The notes: a model not told the origin generated them from the letters alone. 64,000 nucleotides of DNA from Ruegeria sp. THAF33 (GCF_009363615.1 NZ_CP045387.1:14250-78249); one strand, 5' to 3'; shown: positions 25,477-34,701, counted from the stretch's first letter. Numbers and translations: made by a program.

Positions 25477-27851
25477 ATCACATGTCTCCAGAAATCGGGA
25501 TTGGCGCGCCAATCGGCAGGCACGCGGGCCTCGCCGGTGGCACCGCCGCCAAGGATGGGAAGGAGGTCTCCAAGCGCGGAGAGATCGGCGTCGACGAAGA
25601 CGCTGTCGCCCGCCGAGCGCACAAGCGCGATGCGCTGGCCGATGGTGGGCTGGACGAGAAGGGCCGCCTCTTTGGCGTTCACGCGGAGGAAATCGTAATC
25701 CGAGATTGTGGCGCGGTCGTTCGGGAAGAGGATCTGGGTCGGTACTGTCTCGACGATGGTCTTGCCGACGCGGCTGTCGCGCAGCTGGCTTGGATATTGC
25801 GTCATCATGATGACGACGCAGTTCATCTTGCGCAGCGTCACCAGCCAGTTTTCGAGTCGCGCCCCAAAGTAGGGATCGTCCAAGAGCTTCCAGGCTTCGT
25901 CGAGGACGATGATGGTGGGGCGGCGGTCCTCGACCACGCGTTCAATCTGGCGGAAGATATAGGAGAGCACCGCCATGCGCTCGGTGGTCATGTCGAGGAT
26001 TTCGGTCATGTCGAAGCCGATGATGTCGGAGGCCAGTTCAAGCCCGGCACCCTGTTCCGGCTCGTCAAAGACCCAACCGTAGCGCCCACCCGGCGCCCAT
26101 TCGGCGACGCGGCTTTGCAACTCGCCATCATCATCAAGCGATTGAAACAGCGTCTCGAAACTAACGAAGCGTTGCAGCGCCGCGCCCGCATCGGCGTTCT
26201 GCCCGACGGCACTCTGGATATGGCGGGATTGCTCGCCCGAGAGCGTGCCATTGCGCGTGAGAAGGGTCGCAAGCCAGTCCGAGAGCCAGGCGCGGCCACG
26301 CTCATCGGTCTCGGTCGCAAGCGGGTTCAGCCCCGTGGGAACACCGGCCCGGATTTCGTTGTAGCGGCCTCCGAGGGCGCGCACGGCCATCTCGAGGCCG
26401 CGATCCTTGTCGAAGAAGAAGAGCCGCGCGCCGACCCGTTGCGCCTGCGCCGCGAGGAAGGCGGTGGTGAGCGTCTTGCCGGTGCCGGTGCGTCCCAGAA
26501 CGAGGGTGTGGCCGACGGTCGGTTCCTTGCCCGGGCTGCCCGCCTCGTGGAAATTGAAGCGATAACCCGAGGTGCCGACCGTCGGCAGGACCGAAATGGT
26601 CTGACCCCAAGGCGACTGATCCGGCCCGCGCCCTTCGACGCTGCCGTGAAGTGCCGCGAAATCCGCGAAGTTGATCGAGGAGATCGGCGTCTTCCGCGCC
26701 CGGTAGCCGAAGTTGCCGGGGGACTGCGCGAAGTAGGTGGCTTTCAATGCCATATTCTCGCGCACGATCACCGACATGATCTCCTGGCCCACGCGCTTGA
26801 TCTGGGCGGCGGCCCGTTCGAGCGTGTCGCGGTCTGGTGCATAGACGGCGATCGAGAGGTGATGGTCGCCAAAGGCGATGCGGCCTGCTTCCTGATCGTC
26901 GGCGGCTTGCCCGAGTTGCTCGCGCAGGGAAACGGCGGCATCGTCGGAGGCATGCATCTGGCGGATGATCCTTTGGATGCGCTCAGCCATGATGTTGTTC
27001 GGGATCGGGCTGAAGGAGTTCGTCAGTACGATGTCGAGCGGCAGGTCGAGCGCGTCGAGCAGCGTGACGTCTGTAAGCGCCGGATAAGTCTTCATCGAGA
27101 AGAGAGCGCCGTATTTGACCTGGCCGGTCACGGCGTCGGTCAGGGTGACCACGTCGCCGTCGAAGGTCGCGCGGCAGTTGCTGAGCGTGTGCGAGAGGGG
27201 CAGGGTGCTTTGCCCGAAGGAGATCGGGGAGAAGCTGCCTGCGTTCAGTGTGTTGAGGTAGCCCAGCCACTCCCCGCCCGACTTTGTGAGCCTCACGGGA
27301 TTGGCCGAGGCAAGCGCCACCTCGAAGAAGCCCATGACCTCGTTCAGCTCCTGCAGGCGCGTCGCGCGGTCCTTGACCCAGGCCTTGCGGGCCAGCGCGC
27401 GGAGGAGCGGAATACGAGCCGAAATGTCGGGGCGCCGGATCACGCTGAGATAGAGCTGGCGCTTGGCGGGGCAGAGGTCTTTGACATGGGCCTGCCAGCG
27501 CGCGTCGATCGCGGCTGCGAAACTGTCTCCCTCGATGGGGCGCATCCCGAGATCCTGCGGCACGGAGATCCGGTGAATGTAGAAGCCGAAGGCACTGCCA
27601 GTCTGGGCGACGATGGCCGCGACCGCGCGTTTGAGCGCGTCGAGCCGGGCGTCCTCAGAGGTCATCGGATTCAGACCATCAAGGCGCAGGGTCGCCAAGA
27701 GGTCGCCTTCGCGCAGGACCATGACATCGTCTTCCGCGAGCGCAAAATACGGCAGATGCTCCGCGAGATAGCTCTCCCGCGCGAACGCCCCGCCGCCAGC
27801 CTGAAGCAGAGCGGTTCCGTGAGTGGAAAGAGTGCCCGCATCAAGCGCCAA
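25473..27851 (-). CDS. virB4: VirB4 T4SS ATPase
   Basis: A 792-residue ATPase, the largest T4SS energy unit. N-terminal CagE/VirB4 region (AEHLPYFALAEDDVMV, RRPDISARIPLLRALARKAW), Walker A VLGRTGTGKTLTTAFL, Walker B TIIVLDEAWKLLDD, and the conserved TQYPSQLRDSRVG stretch. The start is set at TTG 27851 because GGAGG lies eight bases upstream and the frame before it only overlaps virB3. With this start it overlaps the virB3 stop by 11 bases. No motif is missing. Start confidence is moderate; function is secure. Confidence 0.94.
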   Translation of the reverse strand: MALDAGTLSTHGTALLQAGGGAFARESYLAEHLPYFALAEDDVMVLREGDLLATLRLDGLNPMTSEDARLDALKRAVAAIVAQTGSAFGFYIHRISVPQDLGMRPIEGDSFAAAIDARWQAHVKDLCPAKRQLYLSVIRRPDISARIPLLRALARKAWVKDRATRLQELNEVMGFFEVALASANPVRLTKSGGEWLGYLNTLNAGSFSPISFGQSTLPLSHTLSNCRATFDGDVVTLTDAVTGQVKYGALFSMKTYPALTDVTLLDALDLPLDIVLTNSFSPIPNNIMAERIQRIIRQMHASDDAAVSLREQLGQAADDQEAGRIAFGDHHLSIAVYAPDRDTLERAAAQIKRVGQEIMSVIVRENMALKATYFAQSPGNFGYRARKTPISSINFADFAALHGSVEGRGPDQSPWGQTISVLPTVGTSGYRFNFHEAGSPGKEPTVGHTLVLGRTGTGKTLTTAFLAAQAQRVGARLFFFDKDRGLEMAVRALGGRYNEIRAGVPTGLNPLATETDERGRAWLSDWLATLLTRNGTLSGEQSRHIQSAVGQNADAGAALQRFVSFETLFQSLDDDGELQSRVAEWAPGGRYGWVFDEPEQGAGLELASDIIGFDMTEILDMTTERMAVLSYIFRQIERVVEDRRPTIIVLDEAWKLLDDPYFGARLENWLVTLRKMNCVVIMMTQYPSQLRDSRVGKTIVETVPTQILFPNDRATISDYDFLRVNAKEAALLVQPTIGQRIALVRSAGDSVFVDADLSALGDLLPILGGGATGEARVPADWRANPDFWRHVI

Positions 27852-28119
27852 AGCTGTCGCCTCCGTGCAGGGCCCGGTTCTTCGTCGGGCGCACTGATCC
27901 ATAGGAGACGCGCAGCACTTCGAAGAAATGCGGCTCGCGGTCAGCGACGAACCAGAGGATCGGATAGGCGACAAGGCCGATCAGGAAGAACACCATCGAC
28001 TTGGTCCAGATGAACGGCAGAACGACCCCGGTCGCCAGTACCACGAGGTATCCGACAGGGAGGCCCAGATACTTGGGCGGTCGGGCGAGGCCCAGAAAAA
28101 GGGGGGATCGTTCTGCCAA
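27841..28119 (-). CDS. virB3: VirB3 inner-membrane protein
   Basis: A 92-residue protein with two close transmembrane helices (about 18-36 and 40-58: LPVGYLVVLATGVVLPFIW and SMVFFLIGLVAYPILWFVA) and the motif FLGLARPPKYLG. This matches VirB3, which joins VirB4 at the inner-membrane complex. It lies 15 bases after virB2 and overlaps virB4. Confidence 0.92.
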   Translation of the reverse strand: MAERSPLFLGLARPPKYLGLPVGYLVVLATGVVLPFIWTKSMVFFLIGLVAYPILWFVADREPHFFEVLRVSYGSVRPTKNRALHGGDSFGA

Positions 28120-28134
28120 CTCTATTCTCCAACC

Positions 28135-28416
28135 TCAGGAGAAGCCGTCGACGATGGTGCCGGCCGAGAAGATCAGCACGATCCCGATGATGACCGAGGC
28201 GAACCAGCCCCAGTTCAGCCGCCCCATCATGCACATGAAGCCGGTGCCGATGACCGCGAGCGTGGCGACCGCGATCCCGATCGGACCGGTCAGCGCGGCC
28301 TCGACGGTTTCCAGCATGGTCTGGATCGGTGACAAGTCCTGCGCGAAAGCGGGCGTTGCGAAAGCTGCCAGGGTTGTGGCGACGGGCAAGAGGCGGCTGA
28401 GGCGATGTCTGAGCAT
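28135..28416 (-). CDS. virB2: VirB2 pilin
   Basis: A 93-residue prepilin: signal peptide (MLRHRLSRLLPVATTLAAFATPAFA, cut after about 25) and two hydrophobic helices (about 44-62 and 70-90) joined by a short basic turn (MMGRLNWG). This is the VirB2/TrbC pattern; cyclisation or polymerisation gives the conjugative pilus. It lies between the transglycosylase and virB3 genes. Confidence 0.9.
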   Translation of the reverse strand: MLRHRLSRLLPVATTLAAFATPAFAQDLSPIQTMLETVEAALTGPIGIAVATLAVIGTGFMCMMGRLNWGWFASVIIGIVLIFSAGTIVDGFS

Positions 28417-28432
28417 GCGAAGTTCCCTTGTT

Positions 28433-29131
28433 TTACTGAAGATCGATGAGGACCGGAGCGCGCGCAGGCACCCGGGCTGCGACGCGGATGTCCGGCGAGG
28501 AAACAGGTGTAGCCGCGAGTCGGGACCGGATCCGGTGGATGCGCGCGATGTAGTCGCGGGTCTCGGTGAAGGGTGGAATGCCGGAATGCTCGACCACGCG
28601 GTGCGGGCCGGCGTTATAGGCTGCGAGCGCCAGATCGATGTCCTTGAACGTGGCGATCTGCGCGAGCAGATAGCGTGCGGCGCCATCGAGGTTCTGAGAG
28701 GGATCGCGCGGATCGACCCCGAGGCTGCGGGCCGTGTCTGGCATCAGCTGGCCGAGCCCATAGGCGCCTTTGGGGCTCACGGCGGTCGGGTTGTAGCTGC
28801 TCTCGGCCTCGATAAGGGCGCGGAACAGGACGAGCCAGTGGCCTGCATCAAGACCCACCTTCCGGAGCGCATGGTTGCTCTGGTGGCGGGCAGCAGTCCT
28901 GCGGATCAGGTCGAGGATGTCGTCTCGACCCGAAGGAGGGGTGGCATCCCGAGACGCCAATACGACCCCGGCCTCAGCGTCACCATCCAGCCCTGCCCAA
29001 GCAGGTCGGTCTCCGTAGAAGGTCCAGCCAGACGTCCGGGCTGTGCCGTCGCGACCGAAGGCGATGACGTCAGCCGCGCTCCTCGAGGGTAATGCTGTAG
29101 TCAGGGCCAAAGCGCAGATCGCGCCCGTCAC
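28433..29131 (-). CDS. virB1: VirB1-type lytic transglycosylase
   Basis: A protein of about 232 residues with signal peptide ([20 protein letters not shown]) and an SLT domain: IEAESSYNP (catalytic Glu), [34 protein letters not shown] and [13 protein letters not shown]. It cuts peptidoglycan to let the secretion apparatus through. The GTG start at 29131 was chosen because it opens a good signal peptide; it overlaps the end of the upstream gene by about 60 bases and has only a weak ribosome site, so the start is uncertain. It is the first recognisable virB gene of the operon. Confidence 0.85.
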   Translation of the reverse strand: MTGAICALALTTALPSRSAADVIAFGRDGTARTSGWTFYGDRPAWAGLDGDAEAGVVLASRDATPPSGRDDILDLIRRTAARHQSNHALRKVGLDAGHWLVLFRALIEAESSYNPTAVSPKGAYGLGQLMPDTARSLGVDPRDPSQNLDGAARYLLAQIATFKDIDLALAAYNAGPHRVVEHSGIPPFTETRDYIARIHRIRSRLAATPVSSPDIRVAARVPARAPVLIDLQ

Positions 29132-29384
29132 CGAACTCGAGATGATGTTTGAAGAGGCCCGGCCATATGTTGAAATACCGCGGCTCTGGCCCGTGCGGGG
29201 TGATCCGGGTCGAGACCAGAATGGCTTCCGGCTCGCCCTCGCGCAGGTAGATGCACTGGTAGCGCGGCTTGCCATCGTCCGTGAACCCCACGAGTTCATA
29301 CCGGCAGCGGAACGCGATGCCCTTTTCAAAAAGGTCTTTGACACCATCGATGGTGATCAGGATCTGGTTGCGCGCTATCGGCAT
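29070..29384 (-). CDS. First gene of the T4SS operon, unknown function
   Basis: A 104-residue protein, [19 protein letters not shown] to ITLEERG, with mixed strands and helices and no signal peptide. It resembles no family I can name with confidence. GGGAGAG lies upstream of the ATG. It overlaps the transglycosylase start and is the promoter-proximal gene of the virB operon, so a regulatory or T4SS accessory role is plausible. The divergent control region with repeated ACATATTGC lies just upstream. Confidence 0.65.
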   Translation of the reverse strand: MPIARNQILITIDGVKDLFEKGIAFRCRYELVGFTDDGKPRYQCIYLREGEPEAILVSTRITPHGPEPRYFNIWPGLFKHHLEFGDGRDLRFGPDYSITLEERG

Positions 29385-29516
29385 GTTCGGACTCTCCCCA
29401 CGAGAGCCCTTCTACTTCACGACACTAAGGCCATAAAGTCATATGGAGTCAATACAACATATTGCGGAAAAAAACATATTGCACGATAGTTGCCGCAACT
29501 TTTGCGGGAGAGCGAC
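29385..29516. promoter_or_regulatory. Divergent promoter region of the T4SS operon and the gene at 29517
   Basis: These 132 AT-rich bases separate two divergent genes. They contain the direct repeat ACATATTGC at 29457-29465 and 29474-29482 (17 bases apart), about 1.6 helical turns. A related sequence, GCAATATTGC, stands upstream of the mobilisation operon at 7049. These may be operator sites; the XRE protein at 30366 is a candidate regulator by proximity only. Confidence 0.4.
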
Positions 29517-30095
29517 ATGAATCGACAGGCGATGGCAGCGGCGATGGGGGCGATGGCGGTGTTCGGAGCCCCTGAGAAGGCGCAGGCCTATGATATCGAC
29601 TGCGCTATCATGCTCTGCATGGCGGGAGGTTTCCCGCCGAGCGCTGTCTGCGCACGGGCCTATCGCACCATGATCCGCCGCATCACGCCCTGGCCCAGCC
29701 TGCCGCCCTTCGGGGTCTGTACCTTCGCTCACGTGCCGGTCGAGCTGGGCGGACCGGGTGGAGAGGGCGAACTCGACACCAACCTACCTGAATACGAATG
29801 GCTGAACCGGACTCATGTGATCTGGTTCACCGGGCGCTCCTACGAGCCGCGTGACGAGCCGCGTCAATGGGACTGGTCGATACGTTCTTGCGATCGCGAA
29901 AACCGGACCTGCCGCTACATCCAGCGGGTTTACGGATCCCACACGCCCTGGCCCGCGACATTCATCTCGGAAAGCGGTCAGGAGATTGCCTACCCAAGCG
30001 GTGGTGGCCTCTGGCACTTCTACTCCCGCAGCATCATGGTCGAATACGGCGACTACGAGGGCAACATGGGTCATTCGGAGTGGTTTTCCTACTGA
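29517..30095 (+). CDS. Exported protein of unknown function beside the T4SS
   Basis: A 192-residue protein with a signal peptide (about 1-24, ending KAQA). Its mature region holds paired cysteines (CAIMLC, then AVCARA and VCTF, later RSCDRENRTCRY) and many aromatic residues. GGGAGAG precedes the ATG at 29517 by about five bases. I do not recognise the family, but a cysteine-rich exported protein divergent from a virB operon suggests a periplasmic or surface T4SS accessory (for example a surface-exclusion or mating-pair protein). This function is inference. Confidence 0.65.
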   Translation: MNRQAMAAAMGAMAVFGAPEKAQAYDIDCAIMLCMAGGFPPSAVCARAYRTMIRRITPWPSLPPFGVCTFAHVPVELGGPGGEGELDTNLPEYEWLNRTHVIWFTGRSYEPRDEPRQWDWSIRSCDRENRTCRYIQRVYGSHTPWPATFISESGQEIAYPSGGGLWHFYSRSIMVEYGDYEGNMGHSEWFSY

Positions 30096-30289
30096 TCCGA
30101 ACTGTCCGATGCCTTCAGGGAGAACGGGCGAAGGTCGGCAAGATCTGTGTCATAGCGTTCTGGATCAACATGCCAACGACGGCTCACCGAGCCATCATTC
30201 CAACGGTAATCGGTGAACAGGTGAATCTCCTGCGCACCATCGTTCAGAAACCCGTCTTGGAAGGGCCAGCCTGTCTTCTTCTTACCCAT
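30089..30289 (-). CDS. Small protein of unknown function
   Basis: A 66-residue protein, MGKKKTGWPFQDGFLNDGAQ onward, ending SSDQ. GAGAG lies a few bases before the ATG. It overlaps the end of the convergent gene at 29517 by seven bases. No family is recognised. Upstream codons in frame to 30358 are open but lack a start signal. Confidence 0.5.
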   Translation of the reverse strand: MGKKKTGWPFQDGFLNDGAQEIHLFTDYRWNDGSVSRRWHVDPERYDTDLADLRPFSLKASDSSDQ

Positions 30290-30365
30290 TGAACTCTCTG
30301 CACTCCATTTGACTACCTCTTGAGACGTTCCACTCCAGGACGCATCAGGAGCTGGCAAATAATGG

Positions 30366-30575
30366 CTAGCGTTTTGTGAAGAGCTCTTTTGGATCTACGT
30401 TCAGCGCTTTGGCGATACGTTCGAGAAGGTCGAGGGAGGCGGCGAACTTGGCGTTCTCGACCTTGCCCATATGGCCGCGGCTCACGTCGGCCCGATGAGC
30501 AAGCTCCTCTTGGCTGAGGCCGCGGGCGCGTCTCAAGTCCTGGATGTTCAGTGCTACACGGTCCCGCAAGTTCAT
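30366..30575 (-). CDS. XRE-family HTH transcriptional regulator
   Basis: A 69-residue single-domain regulator: LNIQDLRRARGLSQEELAHR, then ADVSRGHMGKVENAKFAASL, an unmistakable Cro/C1-type helix-turn-helix (about 10-64), ending FTKR. Such small XRE proteins often control transfer genes or defence systems. It is transcribed toward the small gene at 30089 and 75 bases upstream of it. No toxin partner is visible. Confidence 0.85.
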   Translation of the reverse strand: MNLRDRVALNIQDLRRARGLSQEELAHRADVSRGHMGKVENAKFAASLDLLERIAKALNVDPKELFTKR

Positions 30576-30750
30576 GCCCGCGAAACGGACACGCTGCGCG
30601 AAATATCGCCACGCGATATATGTTACATTCGGAAGTGCAGAGAAGAAATCTTGTAGCGGCGCGAGGTCGCCGAAATGGGATGCCTGCCGATACGCAGGTC
30701 ACGGGATGATCCGTCTCGCAAACATTCTGGGCCGTTCAATCGTTCTTTCG
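30576..30750. other. Non-coding boundary between backbone and catabolic cargo
   Basis: No gene is supported. The segment carries the upstream region of the XRE gene (AT-rich, with GCGATATATGTTACATT near 30616) and marks the junction where element genes give way to catabolic genes. Confidence 0.5.
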
Positions 30751-30782
30751 GAAAAGGGCGGCACCGGCATTACCGGTGCCGC
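30751..30782 (-). terminator. Intrinsic terminator of the catabolic operon
   Basis: Read on the minus strand, a perfect 10-bp stem GCGGCACCGG/CCGGTGCCGC with a five-base loop is followed by CCTTTTC. It lies about 135 bases downstream of the thiolase stop, so it should end the minus-strand catabolic transcript. The 30783-30916 gap holds nothing else recognisable. Confidence 0.75.
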
Positions 30783-30916
30783 TAGTCGGTCGCTCCCGGG
30801 GAAAATTTGAAAGGCGACAACAGGGAGGCTGTAGAGGACTAATTCTACCGGAAATTTTGGGTTGGCCAAAAATCCCATAAGAGAACTTATGTTAGTTTTG
30901 TGGTTGTCGCGGCACC

Positions 30917-32116
30917 TCAGACAGCTTCGAGCGCGATTGCAATCCCCTGTCCCACGCCAATACACATGGTCGATAACGACTTTTCTCCAGGTTTGAGGTC
31001 CAGCATCGCTGAACCAGTGATGCGGGCACCTGACATGCCAAGCGGATGGCCGAGAGCAATAGCGCCGCCGTTCGGGTTCACGCGGGCGTCATCATCCGCG
31101 ATCCCCAGGTGCCGTAGTGTGGCCAGACCCTGCGAAGCAAAGGCTTCGTTAAGTTCGATTACCGAGAAGTCTTCTTGTTTCAGTCCAAGTCGCGCCATCA
31201 GCTTTTCCGACGCCGGTGCCGGCCCGAAACCCATGATGCGCGGTGCGACGCCCGCGGTTGCGCCGCCCAAGACCCTTGCGATCGGTGTGAGGCCAAATTT
31301 TTTTGCGACGTCGCTGGTGGCAAGGATCAATGCTGCGGCACCATCGTTCACGCCCGAAGAATTCCCAGCGGTTACAGTGCCGTCCGCTTTTACGAAAGTT
31401 TTCAGTTGGGCGAGCGCTTCCAAAGTCGTACCCGCGCGAGGGTGTTCATCCTGTACGACGATCTTTGGCTCCCCCTTTCGCTGAGGAATCTCTACCGGGA
31501 CAATTTCACGGGCCAAACGACCGTTCGCCATGGCATCTCTCGCCTTTCGCTGCGAACGCATGGCGAAGGCATCTTGGTCGGCGCGGTTGATGCTGAAGTC
31601 TTCCGCTACGTTTTCGGCCGTTTCAGGCATGCTGTCGACGCCGTATTGACTCTTCATCTGTTTATTGACGAAGCGCCAGCCGATGGTGGTGTCTTCAGCA
31701 GAATTTTCGCGCGAGAATGCAGTTGTAGCTTTTGGCATCACAAACGGAGCACGAGACATGCTTTCCACACCGCCAGCAACAATGAGATCGGCTTCTCCAG
31801 CTTTGATCGCGCGGGCGGCTGTGATTACGGCGTCCATACCCGATCCGCACAACCGGTTCATCGTCGTGCCAGGGACACAATCCGGAAATCCCGCGAGTAG
31901 CAGCGACATGCGTGCGACGTTGCGGTTGTCCTCGCCCGCCTGGTTGGCGCAGCCGAAAATCACTTCGTCAATGGCCGCTAGATCTAGCTTCGGGTTTCGG
32001 CTGGCCAGGGCCCTGAGTGGGATTGCACCAAGATCGTCGGCTCGCACAGAAGAAAGCGCGCCGCCATAGCGACCAATTGGTGTGCGGATGTAATCGCAGA
32101 TGTAGACGTTTGTCAT
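30917..32116 (-). CDS. pcaF: 3-oxoadipyl-CoA thiolase
   Basis: A 399-residue thiolase: ICDYIRTPIGRYGGALSSV, GCANQAGEDNRNVARMSLLL, the active-site MNRLCGSGMDA (nucleophilic Cys about 89), DTTIGWRF, NEAFASQG, GGAIALGHPLGMSGAR and CIGVGQG. These stretches match PcaF/PaaJ, which split 3-oxoadipyl-CoA with CoA into succinyl-CoA and acetyl-CoA. One residue in the nucleophile loop is Gly where PcaF usually has Ala (CASGM). It is the last gene of the minus-strand arm, two bases after etfA, and provides the final step of adipate beta-oxidation. A general beta-ketothiolase is less likely given the sequence. Confidence 0.9.
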   Translation of the reverse strand: MTNVYICDYIRTPIGRYGGALSSVRADDLGAIPLRALASRNPKLDLAAIDEVIFGCANQAGEDNRNVARMSLLLAGFPDCVPGTTMNRLCGSGMDAVITAARAIKAGEADLIVAGGVESMSRAPFVMPKATTAFSRENSAEDTTIGWRFVNKQMKSQYGVDSMPETAENVAEDFSINRADQDAFAMRSQRKARDAMANGRLAREIVPVEIPQRKGEPKIVVQDEHPRAGTTLEALAQLKTFVKADGTVTAGNSSGVNDGAAALILATSDVAKKFGLTPIARVLGGATAGVAPRIMGFGPAPASEKLMARLGLKQEDFSVIELNEAFASQGLATLRHLGIADDDARVNPNGGAIALGHPLGMSGARITGSAMLDLKPGEKSLSTMCIGVGQGIAIALEAV

Positions 32117-32118
32117 TC

Positions 32119-33039
32119 TTAGAGTGCCTTTGTCATATCCGGGACGGCGTCGAGCAGGTCTGCGACCAGGCCGTAGTCGGCGACCTGGAAGATCTGGGCC
32201 TCTTCATCCTTGTTGATGGCGACGATGACCTTGCTGTCCTTCATGCCTGCAAGGTGTTGAATTGCCCCGGAAATCCCGACCGCGATGTACAGCTCGGGCG
32301 CCACGACCTTGCCGGTCTGGCCGACCTGCCAGTCGTTCGGTGCGAACCCGCTATCCACCGCCGCGCGCGAGGCGCCGACCGCCGCGCCCAGCTTGTCGGC
32401 CAGGCCCTCGATGATCGCGAAGTTCTCCTCGGAACCGACGCCGCGACCGCCCGAGACCACGATCTTGGCCGAGGTCAGTTCCGGACGATCCGACGCCGCG
32501 ACCTTGTCCTCGACCCAGGCGCTCAGGCCCGCGTTGCCGGCCGCTGCGATGGCCTCGACGGCGGCCGAACCACCCTGGCCAGCCGCGTCGAAGGCGGTGG
32601 TGCGGACGGTCAGTACCTTCTTGGAATCGTTGGACTTTACCGTCTGAATCGCGTTGCCCGCGTAGATCGGGCGTTCGAACGTGGACCCGTCCACGATGGC
32701 GGTGACGTCCGACAAAACCATCACGTCCAGCAGCGCCGCGACGCGCGGCAGGATGTTTTTCGCGCTCGCCGTGGACGGAGCAACGATATGTTCATAATTG
32801 CCTGCCAGGCTGACCACCAGATCGGCGACCGGCTCGGCCAGGCCGTTGGCATAGGCGGCGTCATCCGCCACCAGAACCTTTGCCACGCCGTCGATCTTCG
32901 ACGCGGCCTCGCCTGCGGCAGCGGGGCCCGCAACCAGAACGGTCACATCGCCCAGCGATTTGGCAGCGGTCACCGCCTTGGCGGTGGCGTCCAGCGCCAG
33001 TGCACCACCGGCGATTTCTGCAAGGAGAAGAACAGCCAT
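32119..33039 (-). CDS. etfA: Electron transfer flavoprotein alpha subunit
   Basis: A 306-residue ETF alpha subunit: [20 protein letters not shown] start, and C-terminal FAD-binding core with SGGRGVGSEENF, VGASRAAVDSGFAPNDWQVG, GQTGKVVAPELYIAVGISG and INKDEEAQIF. With EtfB it takes electrons from acyl-CoA dehydrogenases and passes them to ETF-ubiquinone oxidoreductase (not encoded here). It overlaps etfB by one base. It probably serves the acyl-CoA dehydrogenase at 44217. Confidence 0.95.
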   Translation of the reverse strand: MAVLLLAEIAGGALALDATAKAVTAAKSLGDVTVLVAGPAAAGEAASKIDGVAKVLVADDAAYANGLAEPVADLVVSLAGNYEHIVAPSTASAKNILPRVAALLDVMVLSDVTAIVDGSTFERPIYAGNAIQTVKSNDSKKVLTVRTTAFDAAGQGGSAAVEAIAAAGNAGLSAWVEDKVAASDRPELTSAKIVVSGGRGVGSEENFAIIEGLADKLGAAVGASRAAVDSGFAPNDWQVGQTGKVVAPELYIAVGISGAIQHLAGMKDSKVIVAINKDEEAQIFQVADYGLVADLLDAVPDMTKAL

Positions 33040-33797
33040 TACACGATCCCCTTTTCTTTCAGCTTCGACACCAGCTCGTCGACCGAGCCAACCATTTCCC
33101 CGGCCGAACGCGCGGCGGGCTCTGCCGTCTTGACGACGGTCAGGCGCGGCGTGACATCGACGCCGAAATCGGCGGCGGTCTTTTCGTCCAGCGGTTTCTT
33201 CTTGGCTTTCATGATGTTGGGCAGCGAGGCGTAGCGCGGCTCGTTCAGGCGCAGGTCGGCGGTGACGATCGCCGGCAGCTTCACCTTGATGGTCTGCAGA
33301 CCGCCGTCCACTTCGCGGGTCACGACGGCATGCTCGCCCTCGATCGCAACCTCAGAGGCATAGGTCGCCTGACCCCAGCCCAGCAGCGCCGCCAGCATCT
33401 GGCCGGTCGCGTTCATGTCGTTGTCGATCGCCTGTTTGCCCGCGATCACCAGGCCCGGCGCCTCGGCGTCGATCACGGCCTTTAGGATCTTGGCCACCGC
33501 CAGCGGCTCGATATCTTGGTGCACGTCGTCGGCGGCCACGACGAGGATCGCCCGGTCCGCGCCCATCGCCAGCGCCGTGCGCAGCGTTTCCTGCGCCTGT
33601 TTCACGCCGATCGACACGACGACAAGCTCGTCCGCCTTGCCCGCTTCCTTCAGACGGATCGCCTCTTCAACCGCAATCTCGTCGAACGGGTTCATCGACA
33701 TCTTCACATTCGCGAGACCAACTCCGCTACCGTCCGCCTTAACGCGAACCTTCACGTTGTAATCAATTAGGTGTTTTATAGGTGCAATTATTTTCAT
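33039..33797 (-). CDS. etfB: Electron transfer flavoprotein beta subunit
   Basis: A 252-residue ETF beta subunit: [69 protein letters not shown] and [21 protein letters not shown], all standard. It forms the heterodimer with EtfA. Most of the gene uses more G/C than the neighbouring SDR and monooxygenase genes, so the etf pair may have been added from a host-like source. Confidence 0.95.
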   Translation of the reverse strand: MKIIAPIKHLIDYNVKVRVKADGSGVGLANVKMSMNPFDEIAVEEAIRLKEAGKADELVVVSIGVKQAQETLRTALAMGADRAILVVAADDVHQDIEPLAVAKILKAVIDAEAPGLVIAGKQAIDNDMNATGQMLAALLGWGQATYASEVAIEGEHAVVTREVDGGLQTIKVKLPAIVTADLRLNEPRYASLPNIMKAKKKPLDEKTAADFGVDVTPRLTVVKTAEPAARSAGEMVGSVDELVSKLKEKGIV

Positions 33798-33873
33798 TGG
33801 CGTTTATCGTCTTGGAAATTTGCAATGGCAGTAACGGCCCGGGTTCCAGGCCGTTACTTGGGATGTGTCTCTG

Positions 33874-34629
33874 TCAATTCGCAGTATAACCGCCATCTAC
33901 TACAATCTCTGCTCCGTGAACGAACGATGACTCATCCGATGCGAGGAACAGGACCGCATTCGAAACCTCTTCAGGTTTGCTTGGCCGCTTGAGCAGCGTG
34001 GCCCCCAGAATTGCCTGCCGGGTCTCTTCGTCGGCGTGTAGCAGATCTTTTGTCATGGGAGTATCGATGACACCGGGATGGATCGAATTGACACGTATGC
34101 CACTTTCGGCCAGGTCGACTGCGCAGGATTTGGTCAACATCCGTACGGCGCCTTTGGATCCAATGTAGGCTCCCGCCGAAGCGGCACCAACAATCCCATA
34201 GATTGAAGAAATATTGATAATTGATGCTTTTTCGGTCTCTTTCATCAATGGAACCGCGGCTCGGATACCGAGATAAACACCGCGTACATTGACGTTGATC
34301 GTCATGTCAAATTCGTCAGGCGAGGTTTCGTGGAGCGGCTTCAGAATGAGAATGCCAGCGTTGTTCACTAGCACATCAAGTCGACCAGCACTTGATTGCA
34401 CCGTGGAGATGACATTCTTCCAATCTTCTTCAAGCGTCACGTCATGCTGAATGAATTCCGCCTTCCCTCCGGCTCCAATGATACCTTTTACTACGCTTTC
34501 ACCCGCTTCCGTATCACGGTCGGTTACAAATACATGCGCGCCTTCACGTGCCAGCGTTTCACAATGGGCTTTTCCCATGCCCATGGCGCCACCTGTTACC
34601 AGTGCGACTTTTCCGGATACCCGTCCCAT
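33874..34629 (-). CDS. Short-chain dehydrogenase/reductase, probable cyclohexanol dehydrogenase
   Basis: A 251-residue classical SDR: GGAMGMG nucleotide loop at 13-19, LVNNAGIL, NISSIYG with catalytic Ser, YIGSK with catalytic Tyr and Lys, and HPGVIDTPM. GGAGAG lies five bases before the ATG at 34629; the upstream ATG candidates lack this. It stands between the Baeyer-Villiger monooxygenase and etfB genes. In cyclohexanol pathways an SDR (ChnA) oxidises cyclohexanol to cyclohexanone, and this gene is the best candidate. Substrate is inferred from the neighbours; the C-terminal DGGYTAN end is ordinary for SDRs. Confidence 0.8.
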   Translation of the reverse strand: MGRVSGKVALVTGGAMGMGKAHCETLAREGAHVFVTDRDTEAGESVVKGIIGAGGKAEFIQHDVTLEEDWKNVISTVQSSAGRLDVLVNNAGILILKPLHETSPDEFDMTINVNVRGVYLGIRAAVPLMKETEKASIINISSIYGIVGAASAGAYIGSKGAVRMLTKSCAVDLAESGIRVNSIHPGVIDTPMTKDLLHADEETRQAILGATLLKRPSKPEEVSNAVLFLASDESSFVHGAEIVVDGGYTAN

Positions 34630-34701
34630 AGTTCTCTCCTGAGTGTTCATGAACAAATTTAATTGTTTCCGCCGGGTTTTCTTAATGCCCGACGGAATTC
34701 T

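Noticed and set aside
24999..28013. Open frame of about 1000 codons on the plus strand opposite virB4 and its neighbours
   Set aside because: It lies antisense to virB4, the lipoprotein and the VirB5-SLT gene, which have secure motifs and coupled starts; its translation has no recognisable domain. Long antisense frames are usual in GC-rich DNA.
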